Assembly (NCBI GenBank): GCA_964020975.1
Contig: OZ026628.1
Coordinates: 56,494,654 to 56,558,653, forward strand
Direction of reading: 5' to 3'
Length of the DNA: 64,000 bases
Origin: Hermodice carunculata
Lineage: Eukaryota; Annelida; Polychaeta; Eunicida; Amphinomidae
How positions within the stretch are numbered: the stretch's first letter is position 1; each line of letters opens with the position of its first letter. The notes beneath the pieces are model-generated. The model did no database searches. It had not been told where the DNA came from and was given only the letters and a program-made list of their open reading frames with translations. Shown here in pieces: positions 38,701 to 45,124 of this stretch. A program made the position numbers and the translations under genes.

Positions 38701-41321
38701 TGTCTAGTCAGTATGCATGTGAACTAATTGAAAATTTATTTATGTATATATTTTTTCAATCACACAATAATGTACCTTCAATCTTCCAGATTAAAACAGT
38801 CAGAAGCCAAGAAATCTAAAGAGGAAGATTTGTATGGGGGTTCAACAGACGAGGACAGTGAAGATGACTCAACAGATGGCGCTTTACCTGAACTCCCAGA
38901 TTTTTTTGCGGACAAACATTTCTTCTTGTATGGTCAGTTTTCAGCCGCTGAGAGGAGGTCGCTGAACAGATATATCACAGCCTTCGATGGGTAAGTATAA
39001 ATTGGATGATCTTGGTGAGGTAACATAATCTGCACAGAATTTCCCCTGTCCATGGTTAGTGTTTTTGCAGTACCTTTACAGGGCCAGAATTTCAGCGAGA
39101 ATCCATTCTCGTAAAGATTCTCCTAAACTTGTCTTAGTTTAAAAAGAAAACTAATTGACAAAAATCGAAATAGATTCTGGCAAAATTTTGCGAAATTCAG
39201 GCCTTACTTTAAACAACCATACGCCAGATGCCCCAGAAAATCATCTTTAGGTGTCCTAGCAAGTCATGCTCCAGAAAATTGCACTTTATGTGCCCAGGCA
39301 GATCATGCTCCATGTGCCCTATCAAATCATGCTTCACAATCCCGATGAAATCATGCTTCACATGCCCTTTCAAATCATGCTTCACATGTCCTATCAAATC
39401 ATGCCCAGCATGCCCTATTAAATCAAGCTTAATGTGCTCTATCAAATCAAGCTTCACATGCCCTATAAAATCTTGCTTTGCATGCCCTATCAAATCAAAC
39501 TCCACATGTCCTATCAAATCATGCTTCACATGCCCTAGCAAGTCATGCTCCAGGTGCACCAAGAAGTAACTTACGTAAAAGGGTAAAATGGAAATATGTA
39601 ACTGTTGTTTAGGCCAGAAGATTTGTTGGAATTTTTGGTAAAGTGCAAACAGGTATATCACAGAACAGGAAGTTGAAAAAAAAGTACAGCATTTTACATC
39701 AATGGTGAACTTCTGTCTTTTGCGTCTAGGACAGTGGATGACTACATGGGGGACAAAGTGTCATTTGTCATCACAACATCTGACTGGGATGAAAACTTTG
39801 ATGAGGTAAGTGGGACATCTAATGTCCATGAGCAGCTGGAGGAGAGACGATACGATTACATGCACCTTTGCAGTGTTTTGACGTGAGTCTTGGCAAATTT
39901 TAAAATATTTGGAACTCCGTTTTTTTTGAGGACTGCCAACTCTTCAATTTTTAGGTTAATTTGTGCCAAAGACTTCAAAATTAACTCTTTCAGTGCTAAT
40001 CACATCTAAAATTGATCTACCTAAGTCAAACTGGTCTGAATAATCATTAGGATCTCAGATTTGTATTCCTAGTAAAAAATCCTTTCATTCAAGTACCAGC
40101 ATACCTACAGTTTCAGAAATAATGTCCCAGGTCAACAGTTTTTGTCCATGCACATTAGGCCCAATGCGCACCGACAGAAGCTGTTGACTCAGTCCAAAAT
40201 TTGGCACTTAAAGAAGTAAAATTACATTGGCAGTGTTTGCAATGTATTTAGTTTGCTTTGGCTCACGAGATCATGCATTAAATGGAGCACTTATATGGTT
40301 AGATAAAACATGAAAGGGAGAACAAGACAAGACCCCTCCACATCTGGTCTTGCCAAGAGAATGCGGACAACTATGGCTGGGCTAGGCCTTTCAGTATCAG
40401 CATTCAATAAATGTAGATTTTAATTGTTTATGGAGATACATCACTCGGCACAAATAGTGGTCTGAAATTATGAATGAACAGATCACAGCTGGAGTGTGTC
40501 AATAATGTCACATGACGAGTGGAAACAACGATATCCTAGCATAACCACATTATGAATGTTTATTACAGGGTATAGAAAAATGATAATGACAAAAGAAACA
40601 CATGTAAAGTAAACAAAAAAAATGCAAAATAATTCTATATGTAATTCTAAAAGCAAATTCAGACATTTTACTGGGTCTTCTAGAAGACCCAAGTACAGTG
40701 ACCTATCATAAAAATCAAATTTATAGAGCTCAGCTGACTCATCAGTCAGCTTAGCTTATCTTGTGGTCTTTATTCTGTTCTGAGGTCAGTCTGTCATCTG
40801 TTCTGCATCCACAATTTACATTTTCAAAGTTCTTTTCACAAACAGTGGGTGAGATCATTTTCAAAGGTGATAATAATATATATTGCCTGATTCTCTTCCA
40901 AGTTTGCTACAGAGGTCATGCTGAAGTGATTTTCAAGTCTTTAGTAGTAATATTTTGTTCATTTGAGGGGAAAATCTTCAAAAAATTCTTGCTTTAAAAT
41001 CACACTGAAACACTCCTGGGTACCCACAGACCTTAATTGTTCAACTTATCTATTTATTTATTTTTCCTCCCCCCCCTTTTTTTTTTTTTTTAATTATTTT
41101 TATCTGTAATTATTATTTTCTGCTTCTCCAGAACTACAGGCTGGATTCTCTTCAAGTTTAGAAGTACATGAAATGTATTTTGAGTGGTTCTCTGCAAAGT
41201 TTTTATTCTGGGTGATGCTGTTTTCATTTTCTGATTTGACTCCATAATTTATCTGATAACCAATATGAAAAAGAATGTTTTAGCATGATAATATACATGT
41301 AGGAATAAGAGAGCACCTGTG

Positions 41322-41378
<57 letters not shown>

Positions 41379-43078
41379 TGTATATGTATATTCAAAATTC
41401 TTGACCAACCCATGCTCATGTTGACTGGGTCTTGACCAATTTTAGTGCATGGCTTTTTTTTTTTTTTAAGGGCACATGGAGACATGTTAGAGCCCTGAGT
41501 ATGTAACTTGGTCATTCAGATGACCTTGACCTAATTCCTGAGGTCACAGGGTAATTTGCAGATATTCCTGTTGCGAGAGACCACTTCACAGATTCCCAAA
41601 TCCTATACTTCCCATGTTAATCTGCCTGTCATAAGAAATTACCTGTCTTTTGACACCACTTTAGTTACAGTAGAATGGTCTCTGGTGACAAGGACCACTG
41701 TGTTCTAATTTTTCAGCAATAATTCAAGAACTCTTTGAGCCAGGACTTTGAAGTGTGGCTTGATGATTGGCCTGCATAAAAAGTGGGGTTGGATCACAAT
41801 TGAAAACTTTTTGAGGATGCATGTTTCATAAAGCTTGCGAAGATCATTCCTTCAAAAATATGTGAATGTCATATCTCCCAAAATATGTGATCATACTTCC
41901 AAAAAAATGTAAGGTAACTTAGGCTGGTACTGTACTTGATGTATATAATGACTTAGTTGAGAGTGCATGTGGGTGACCTTCACTTGATTCCCAAGGTCAC
42001 CAGGAAGTGAATTTTACTGATCACTTGCTAACACAAGACCCACAAGAGCTTTGACATTGACAATAATGATGGTCCTTGATAAATGAAGGGTTTGGAATTA
42101 CAATAACATGAAATTCATGAAATAATTAAGGTGAACCTTGTACTTTCCCACTAAAAACTTGTGTACAGTAAGGGAAAATGCATACCTTGACCTTTAAGCC
42201 CAAATAGTCAAAGTCAATGTCATTTCACCAGAGACAGTACATTTTTATAGAAGTGTTGTTCATGCTAGCAGTTCTTAGTCTGTGCAAACTACAGAGATGC
42301 CAAAATTCAAAATGCCATATCAGGGACTTTTAGTGAGAACATCAGGGACAGGGCATATTCAACAAAGAATATATGAGAAAATACGAAGTTATAATGTGGG
42401 ATAAACACTGTAATTTATCAAAATTTTGGCTGATTTCAGGGGAGTTCCCTGATGATGAACAGTTGGCATCTCAGATACAAGTTCAGCTGAGCACAGGGAT
42501 GGCATAGTCCTCTTGTTTCAGGTGCCTCAACTTTCAGGAGGACTTAAGCTGTTTCCACTTTCCTGGTATGTACACCAGAAGAGGTCCATTCTGCAGGTGT
42601 AGAAAATCAGAAAAACAGAGCCAAGGTTTTAGTCTGGTTTTAACCCTTAAAGTGCTAATCACTGCTATAGTTGCTTTCTCATTACCATCAAACATATAAT
42701 GGTTAAGAGAATCAAATTCCTCATGAAGATACCTGTCATTTAAATACCAGCAAGCCTTGTCTGAAGCAAAAAGTAGTCTTATTCAACAGCTTTCCTCGGG
42801 ACACTTTGCACATATTGCGCGCAAAGTGTCCCGAGGAAAGCTGTTGACTGAATCTTAAATCAGCGCTTTGAGGGTTAATTGCCAGGCAAGGTGACAAAAA
42901 TTGAGTAGGAGAGATTGTTCTAGAAATGGAAAAGCTACCAGTTCAAAATATTCCTTCTCATTTGCAGGCTTTGGCTGAGAATCCTTCCATATCATTCGTG
43001 CGTCCACAGTGGATCTATGCCTGTAACGACAAGAGCAAGTTGGTTCCTCATCAAAAGTACATAGCGGTGCCGAAGTGA
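17920..43078 (+). CDS. XRCC1: XRCC1, single-strand break repair scaffold (complete, 16 coding exons)
   Basis: Spliced coding sequence: 17920-17970, 20489-20581, 21536-21640, 23162-23320, 24012-24107, 24901-25012, 26609-26706, 27092-27257, 29075-29243, 31298-31411, 35518-35639, 36310-36345, 36987-37053, 38790-38990, 39730-39805, 42968-43078. It totals 1776 nt with stop, 591 residues (human 633), every junction GT-AG and in phase. XRCC1 is a nuclear, non-enzymatic scaffold of base-excision and single-strand break repair. Visible parts: N-terminal polymerase-beta-binding domain (about 1-150; contact positions F67, V84 and R107 match human F67, V86, R109); basic nuclear-localisation stretches at 239-243 and about 288-293; BRCT1 (about 295-390; poly(ADP-ribose) pocket R324 and K358 match human R335, K369); acidic CK2/FHA motifs (about 395-410, 444-460, 478-492); BRCT2 (about 496-591) for ligase III. 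Differences from human are an absent Cys12/Cys20 pair, no FF in the linker and a second YGGSTD motif. Confidence 0.97.
19202..19960 (+). mobile_element. LINE reverse-transcriptase fragment in XRCC1 intron 1
   Basis: Translation shows NYSGIAVGG, VPNSQVGFRKGSCTTDHIL, FVDFGAALDSISRK (catalytic block A), then after a frame change KVGLKQGCALSPSLFNL and the catalytic SYADDLVIF (YADD at 19760-19771), then WNLSINTEKTEIM. This is the reverse-transcriptase core of a non-LTR retrotransposon. The endonuclease, C-terminus and 3' tail are missing. One frame change and a stop after block C mark an old dead copy. It lies sense to XRCC1. It is not simply the other half of the 16.35-kb fragment, because the order along the DNA is wrong. 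Confidence 0.9.
20489..20581 (+). CDS. XRCC1: XRCC1 exon 2 (residues 18-48)
   Basis: NHPAENLLKTEVYRKWKS is matched by the human segment THCAENLLKADTYRKWRA. Acceptor TTTCAG at 20483-20488, donor GTGAGT at 20582. The exon is 93 nt, phase 0 at both ends. Pro20 replaces the human Cys20. Intron 2 (954 bp) has no identified element beyond a poly-T run near 20950. Confidence 0.97.
21536..21640 (+). CDS. XRCC1: XRCC1 exon 3 (residues 49-83)
   Basis: The exon encodes IHQIDIGNEGSAFVEVLVGK, almost identical to human. F67 corresponds to the polymerase-beta contact Phe67. Acceptor CTTGTAG, donor GTAAGG at 21641, phase 0. Intron 3 (1521 bp) contains a CAGTG-type MITE (22885-23074). Confidence 0.97.
22885..23074. 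mobile_element. CAGTG-type MITE in XRCC1 intron 3
   Basis: The left end CAGTGCTCCCTCTT is mirrored by the right end GGAGGGAGCACTG. Flanking TA is at 22883-22884 and 23075-23076. The body includes TATAAGGCGGTATTG-like sequence and is non-coding. The ends are intact. Confidence 0.75.
23162..23320 (+). CDS. XRCC1: XRCC1 exon 4 (residues 84-136)
   Basis: The exon encodes VILVASSFMSPMESR and NRVRMFGSDKLSNVVLEQKW, the most conserved part of the N-terminal domain. V84 and R107 match human polymerase-beta contacts V86 and R109. Acceptor: poly-T then CGCCAG. Donor GTACAT at 23321 is weaker than consensus. Phase 0. Intron 4 (691 bp) holds degraded copies of both MITE families. Confidence 0.97.
23331..23513. 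mobile_element. Degraded CAGTG-type MITE in XRCC1 intron 4
   Basis: AGTGGTTCCCTCTT at the left and AAGAGGGAGACATTA at the right are inverted relics of the family ends, with inner GAAAGACCACC. It starts about 10 bp after the exon 4 donor. Confidence 0.55.
23560..23692. mobile_element. Partial piggyBac-like MITE in XRCC1 intron 4
   Basis: Shares AACTAGTCTGAATTATCATT, TTCATTCAAGTACCAG and AAATTTGGCACTGAAAGGG with other copies and ends in GGGTTAA. The left end is lost. Confidence 0.6.
24012..24107 (+). CDS. XRCC1: XRCC1 exon 5 (residues 137-168)
   Basis: SSAYGISFIKLHSKPD aligns with human DSPFGLSFVRFHSPPD, the end of the N-terminal domain. Acceptor TTGCAG, donor GTATAG at 24108, phase 0. Intron 5 (793 bp) holds a repeat resembling 2770-2900 and a degraded MITE. 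Confidence 0.96.
24589..24680. mobile_element. Degraded, shortened CAGTG-type MITE in XRCC1 intron 5
   Basis: TACAGTGCTCCTTCTT at the left matches the copy at 22885. The right side retains CTTACAATAAGGGAAG only. It is identified by the left terminus alone. Confidence 0.4.
24901..25012 (+). CDS. XRCC1: XRCC1 exon 6 (residues 169-205 plus one base)
   Basis: ITLGKFTVKADEEEDD, then MGSLFANRGKEK. It aligns with the human linker segment containing LGQFRVKEEDES and ALFFSRINK, but the Phe-Phe that REV1 binds in human is Phe-Ala here. The acceptor is CTGAAG after a long pyrimidine tract; AAG is less usual than CAG. The donor GTGACA at 25013 leaves phase 1. Intron 6 (1596 bp) contains a CAGTG-type MITE close to exon 7. 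Confidence 0.93.
26402..26573. mobile_element. CAGTG-type MITE in XRCC1 intron 6
   Basis: CAGTAGTCCCTCCTTTC at the left and AAGAGGGACCACTA at the right form imperfect inverted ends with TA on both sides. It ends about 35 bp before exon 7, so its AT-rich edge adjoins the pyrimidine tract of the exon 7 acceptor. Confidence 0.7.
26609..26706 (+). CDS. XRCC1: XRCC1 exon 7 (residues 206-238)
   Basis: Phase 1 in (Gly206 is split), phase 0 out: GAAAVRAASKLATESQ, then KPPPETGRKSPGAAA. An Ala/Pro/Ser-rich linker comparable to the human linker, without sequence-level conservation. It is accepted because acceptor (TTTTTTTCAG), donor (GTAAGT at 26707) and both phases fit. Confidence 0.92.
26707..26766. 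repeat. (TA)n fused to the exon 7 donor site
   Basis: The donor reads GTAAGTATATAT and continues as about 28 TA units. The donor consensus is thus the first six bases of a microsatellite. Intron 7 is the shortest large gap in this region (385 bp). Confidence 0.95.
27092..27257 (+). CDS. XRCC1: XRCC1 exon 8 (residues 239-293 plus one base)
   Basis: PKRRRDSNEEDKP, a Ser/Thr-rich stretch, then SAKKEGPPPLKKTK. The two basic clusters correspond to the human nuclear localisation region. Acceptor TTTTCAG. The donor is the non-consensus GTCAGT at 27258, leaving T, which pairs with CT of exon 9 to give Ser294. Intron 8 (1817 bp) holds a piggyBac-like MITE (27678-27937) and a foldback repeat (28211-28612). 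Confidence 0.92.
27678..27937. mobile_element. piggyBac-like MITE in XRCC1 intron 8
   Basis: TTAACCCTTTCAATGCCAA at the left and GGGGAGGGTTAA at the right, TTAA on both sides. Inner boxes TTCAAGTACCAACATGCC and GGTCAACAGCTTTCCTTGG match the other copies. Confidence 0.65.
28211..28612. mobile_element. Foldback repeat related to the piggyBac-like MITEs, XRCC1 intron 8
   Basis: ACTCAAATCACCCAAAAG near 28211 is inverted as CTTTTGGGGTGATTTGAG near 28595, with TAAATTGTTGTC / GACAATTTA continuing inwards. Between them GTCAACAGTTTTCCTTGGC occurs in two orientations. Confidence 0.55.
29075..29243 (+). CDS. XRCC1: XRCC1 exon 9 (residues 294-349 plus two bases), BRCT1 start
   Basis: LRRLMEDVVFVMSGFQNPYR, then LRDKAVEMGAKYKPDW and CTHL. 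This is the first half of BRCT1 and aligns closely with human residues 315-360. R324 equals human Arg335, one of the poly(ADP-ribose)-binding residues. Donor GTACGT at 29244, phase 2. Intron 9 (2054 bp) contains a CAGTG-type MITE (29327-29489). Confidence 0.97.
29327..29489. mobile_element. CAGTG-type MITE in XRCC1 intron 9
   Basis: The left end CATTGGTCCCTTCTTTGA is mirrored by TCAAAGGAGGGATTACTG at the right. Right flank TA; the left flank is diverged. Confidence 0.6.
31298..31411 (+). CDS. XRCC1: XRCC1 exon 10 (residues 350-387 plus two bases), BRCT1 end
   Basis: ICAFANTPKYNQV, then GRIVTKSWILDSYKRKK. K358 equals human Lys369 of the PAR/phosphate pocket, and the Trp of the SWILD motif is the BRCT signature Trp. 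Acceptor CTTGTAG, donor GTGAGT at 31412, phase 2. Intron 10 (4106 bp) is the longest and holds the ATGCCCCC element with the nested Tc1 copy. Confidence 0.97.
32051..33572 (+). mobile_element. Tc1/mariner transposon, nearly intact, TA duplication
   Basis: Terminal inverted repeats of about 27 bp: CTGAACCCCAATGAAAAGTA at the left and TACTTTTCATTGGGGTTCAG at the right, flanked by TA at 32049-32050 and 33573-33574. The ends match almost perfectly, so the insertion is recent. It interrupts the older ATGCCCCC element; the host sequence resumes exactly across the TA. Total 1522 bp with one transposase gene. Confidence 0.95.
32344..33362 (+). CDS. Tc1 (DD34E) transposase with one in-frame stop
   Basis: The frame starts MPRLSQGQRHHALGLAEGG, with a helix-turn-helix paired-like region (ITQIAQRMGCTRCTIQRLI). 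It is continuous for 339 codons except for a single TGA at 32511-32513, where GPRPG-type linkers usually continue; downstream 280 codons are open. Catalytic residues are visible: FTDESRF, FQQDNARAH and SPDLSPIEHLWDQLG, with 34 residues between the second Asp and the Glu (DD34E). The enzyme would bind the inverted repeats and cut and paste the element at TA. The copy is presumably inactive unless the stop is read through, but the catalytic domain is intact. The usual family length is about 340 residues. Confidence 0.93.
35518..35639 (+). CDS. XRCC1: XRCC1 exon 11 (residues 388-428 plus one base)
   Basis: KYRLGDAPSPSESSEDEDEV, then basic PRKHKPSPKRQSPKAAAK. The acidic Ser-rich patch matches the human SSSEEDE cluster after BRCT1, a CK2 target, and the basic stretch follows it. 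Acceptor TTTCATAG, donor GTATTT at 35640, phase 1. Intron 11 (670 bp) contains G-rich runs and a decayed copy of exon 12. Confidence 0.95.
36181..36210 (+). pseudogene. XRCC1: Decayed duplicate of XRCC1 exon 12
   Basis: Bases about 36100-36210 and 36225-36345 are a tandem duplication of 129 bp. Both copies have CATAATTTTGTTGT, TTTCACACCAG and GTGG...AGTCCAAAGG. In the upstream copy GGGGGGTTAAGC replaces the real donor region. The only GT available (36206) would leave phase 2, which cannot join exon 13 in frame. It is probably a ghost exon, or rarely used. Confidence 0.7.
36310..36345 (+). CDS. XRCC1: XRCC1 exon 12, 36-nt microexon (residues 429-440 plus one base)
   Basis: It encodes GGTTSPKGKGAD, phase 1 in and phase 1 out, so it can be skipped without breaking the frame. 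Acceptor TTTCACACCAG, donor GTAACT at 36346. Accepted on splice sites, matching phase and the duplicated copy upstream; it has no clear human counterpart. Intron 12 (641 bp) holds MITE debris. Confidence 0.75.
36630..36936. mobile_element. Degraded CAGTG-type MITE sequence in XRCC1 intron 12
   Basis: GAAAGACCACCTGCC, GACCACTTGTC and GGTCTCTCAAAAGAGGGAC (right end) match the family. The left end and flanks are not clear, and the length suggests a fused or rearranged pair. Confidence 0.45.
36987..37053 (+). CDS. XRCC1: XRCC1 exon 13 (residues 441-462 plus two bases)
   Basis: It encodes GDDYGGSTDVDDSGNDTEDE. The second half matches human DSGDTEDEL (CK2 sites Ser485/Thr488), while YGGSTD duplicates the FHA-docking motif that in human occurs once, further on. 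Acceptor TTGTCACAG, donor GTAAAG at 37054, phase 2. Intron 13 (1736 bp) contains TGACCTTGACC-type repeat DNA near 38430. Confidence 0.95.
38790..38990 (+). CDS. XRCC1: XRCC1 exon 14 (residues 463-529 plus two bases), BRCT2 start
   Basis: EEDLYGGSTDEDSEDDSTDG matches human DPYAGSTDENTDSEE, whose Ser518/Thr519/Thr523 are phosphorylated by CK2 and bound by FHA domains of PNKP, aprataxin and APLF; here S481, T482 and S486 occupy those places. PELPDFFADKHFFLYGQF then opens BRCT2. Donor GTAAGT at 38991, phase 2. Intron 14 (739 bp) contains the 24-bp minisatellite. Confidence 0.97.
39228..39560. repeat. 24-bp minisatellite in XRCC1 intron 14
   Basis: About 13 units of the type TCATGCTTCACATGCCCTAT plus CAAA. 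Because 24 is a multiple of 3 and units rarely carry stops, both strands stay open: CPIKSCFT repeats on plus, GHVKHDLI repeats on minus (39209-39661). No start context or splice link supports translation. Confidence 0.9.
39730..39805 (+). CDS. XRCC1: XRCC1 exon 15 (residues 530-555)
   Basis: GTVDDYMGDKVSFVITTSDW, then DENFDE, aligned with human GELEDYMSDRVQFVITAQEW. Acceptor GCGTCTAG, donor GTAAGT at 39806, phase 0. Intron 15 (3162 bp) holds two piggyBac-like MITEs and a CA microsatellite. Confidence 0.97.
39984..40217. mobile_element. piggyBac-like MITE in XRCC1 intron 15
   Basis: Left end TTAACTCTTTCAGTGCTAA, right end TTTGGCACTTAAAGAAGTAAA. Shares TCATTCAAGTACCAGCATAC and AAGCTGTTGACTCAGTCC with the family. 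The right TTAA is diverged. Confidence 0.65.
41325..41376. repeat. (CA)n microsatellite
   Basis: About 26 CA units in XRCC1 intron 15. Confidence 0.95.
42644..42874. mobile_element. piggyBac-like MITE with TTAA duplication and a long inner palindrome
   Basis: CCCTTAAAGTGCT at the left, AGCGCTTTGAGGG at the right, TTAA at 42640-42643 and 42875-42878. At 42784-42846, arms beginning CAACAGCTTTCCTCGGGACA and running to GCAAAGTGTC... pair for 26 bp around an 11-bp centre, a near-perfect hairpin. It ends ~90 bp before XRCC1 exon 16. Confidence 0.8.
42968..43078 (+). CDS. XRCC1: XRCC1 exon 16 (residues 556-591 and stop)
   Basis: ALAENPSISFVRPQWIYACN, then KLVPHQKYIAVPK and TGA at 43076-43078. It matches human NPSLAFVRPRWIYSCNEKQ and the C-terminus VPQA. 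It completes BRCT2, the ligase III partner domain. Acceptor TTTGCAG. Confidence 0.98.
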   Translation, partial: ALAENPSISFVRPQWIYACNDKSKLVPHQKYIAVPK

Positions 43079-43130
43079 ACCCGGAATTTTGTTGGCATGA
43101 ATAAAAATATAAGTTAGATTGACAGTCTCA
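43079..43130 (+). promoter_or_regulatory. XRCC1: XRCC1 3' UTR start with poly(A) signal
   Basis: AATAAA at 43100-43105, only 22 bp after the stop, would give a very short 3' UTR. Alternative hexamers further down (about 43554 and 43968) would place the 37-bp minisatellite inside the 3' UTR. Which is used is not decidable here. Confidence 0.45.
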
Positions 43131-43630
43131 CTGCCAGATAGTGACCGTGGTTCCATTAGCTAATAGTGACAATGGTTCTATAGATATCACAGTGAGGTGA
43201 CACATACATGTAGTGACAGAGAGTCTGTGGTTCTAGAGATATCACAATGAGGTGACACAGTGACTGGTTCTATAGATATCACAGTGAGGTGACACAGTGA
43301 CTGGTTCTATAGATATCACAGTGAGGTGACACAGTGACTCGTTCTATAGATATCACAATGAAGCAACACAGTGACACAGTCACTGTGGTTCTATAGATAC
43401 CATAATGAGGTGACACATAGTGACTGGTTCTATAGATATCACAATGAGGTGACACAGTCACTATGGTTCTATAGATATCACAAAGAGGTGATAGTAACTG
43501 GTTTTATAGGTATCAGACTGTGACAGTGGTTTGGTAAACATGACAGATATCACAATAAAGTGACAAACAATAACTGTGGATTGTTAGATACCAAGAGTGA
43601 GCTGAAAGACAATGACCATGGTTCTATAGA
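43130..43630. repeat. 37-bp minisatellite just after XRCC1
   Basis: Units of TGACTGGTTCTATAGATATC plus ACAGTGAGGTGACACAG, spaced exactly 37 bp at 43261, 43298 and 43335. More diverged units run to about 43630. It may lie in the XRCC1 3' UTR. Confidence 0.9.
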
Positions 43631-45124
43631 TATCAAAAGAAAAACTCTATAGATGTAGGACATAGTCACATGTTGAAGGCCACATGAACATCTGGATCAA
43701 GGTGGCCTACCGGTATGTGGACATCTGGATCAAAACAATCTCGGGAAGAAAAAAATATGCAAACTGGAGACAGTATATGTTTTTGTTATAAATCAGCCAC
43801 TGGAAATCTTGCTGATATATGTTAAATGATGTACACATGTGCCTGTAGTTGTACCTAATGTGTATTTTTGTTTTTATCTATTTTTGTCCTTATTTTCTCA
43901 GTAAAGTGTGTCAACAGTATGTTTTTTTAACCATGTTCACAGCATCAGCAATATATACATTGGGGAATAAAAAGTAAGCAGCCCCATTGCGTTAACACAA
44001 GGTAATGTGAATGTGAACTTATGTAGCAAATATGATTAACTATCCTGAATGTTATGCAGCATAACATAGCCCAGGAAAGTTGGAAGTTTAGAGTCCAGTG
44101 CACAGTAGAGAAAATTGACCTAGAATTGAGACAAGATCGAGATTTAGCCAGGAAGTTTGTCCTGTATTGAGGTGCACAGCGGTTTTAACAACCCATTGGC
44201 AGCATATTGAACATACTGTAAATTGCTTTAATTTCGCTCTACTCTTTTCCCTTATTTCGCTGATGGCACAAAACCATGAAAATAAAAACAGAGTGAAATT
44301 AAAACTACCATGAAATGTCACAAATACGAAAACATTGAAAATTTATACATGCGAAAATGAAGCAATTTACAGAATGTGACAGTCAAACCTCCTCAGCATG
44401 AGATGATATAGCACAGGTCTCTTAGTAGCATGATGGAACTTTGACAAGACTAGGGTGGGGGTTTTTTTGTTTGTTATTGTATTTTATTTTTCAATTTTTT
44501 TAAAGTTTAAAACTCTAAATAATGTACTCTGCATTCCATGTATGACTTGTTTGTTGGACTAGACAATTCTCGCATCTGTCTGGTCAAGTCCAAGAGGCTG
44601 ACTCATATGTATGCACCTGAGCATAGTCTCTAGTATTCCCAAGAAGCAGCTAAGGTGATGCATCAGCAAGGTTAACTGAGCTCACAATATCAGTATTACT
44701 TTTTTCTTTTTGTTATTTAATGAAAAATACAAATATTTGTGAGTACTTTCCATTTTTAATTGCATTGTTAAAAACGTTCGTCACTGTTTACTCCCTTCCC
44801 CTGGTGTACTGTCTGTGTCTGTAAACATAATGGCTAACGCCTTAAAACCCCTTGGCCACCCACAATCAAGGTCATTCTCCTTCCAACAAGAATTCACCTT
44901 TCAGAAGGGTATCAACCGTAAAATTTTTGTGATCCTAGCTTATCTGGTTCTTCAGAGATCTCTCACAAGAAGAAGGGACACACAGACGCAGGCGATAGCA
45001 ATACCCCCGGGCCTATATGGGTCAAGGGGTAAAAATGATTGTAATGAAGAGTCAGACATTAACATCAAAGTGGTCAGCAATTGAAAGGCATGTGATGCAA
45101 GTTTCCCTTTGTTTTAACGAGTGG
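43631..45124. other. Intergenic, no gene seen
   Basis: AT-rich with a small MITE at 44216-44372. The open frame near 44815-45084 contains GGCGATAGCAATACCCCCG-type repeat sequence also seen around 14120 and is not treated as a gene. Confidence 0.5.
44216..44372. mobile_element. Small MITE with CTGTAAATTGCTT ends
   Basis: CTGTAAATTGCTTTAATTTC at the left is mirrored by GAAAATGAAGCAATTTACAG at the right. The 157-bp body is non-coding and contains a second inverted ATTTCGC/GCGAAAT-like set. No target duplication can be assigned with confidence. Confidence 0.7.

Noticed and set aside
44815-45084. 89-codon plus frame with an ATG in fair context
   Set aside because: Contains GGCGATAGCAATACCCCCG-type repeat sequence also found near 14120, and has no homology that I recognise.
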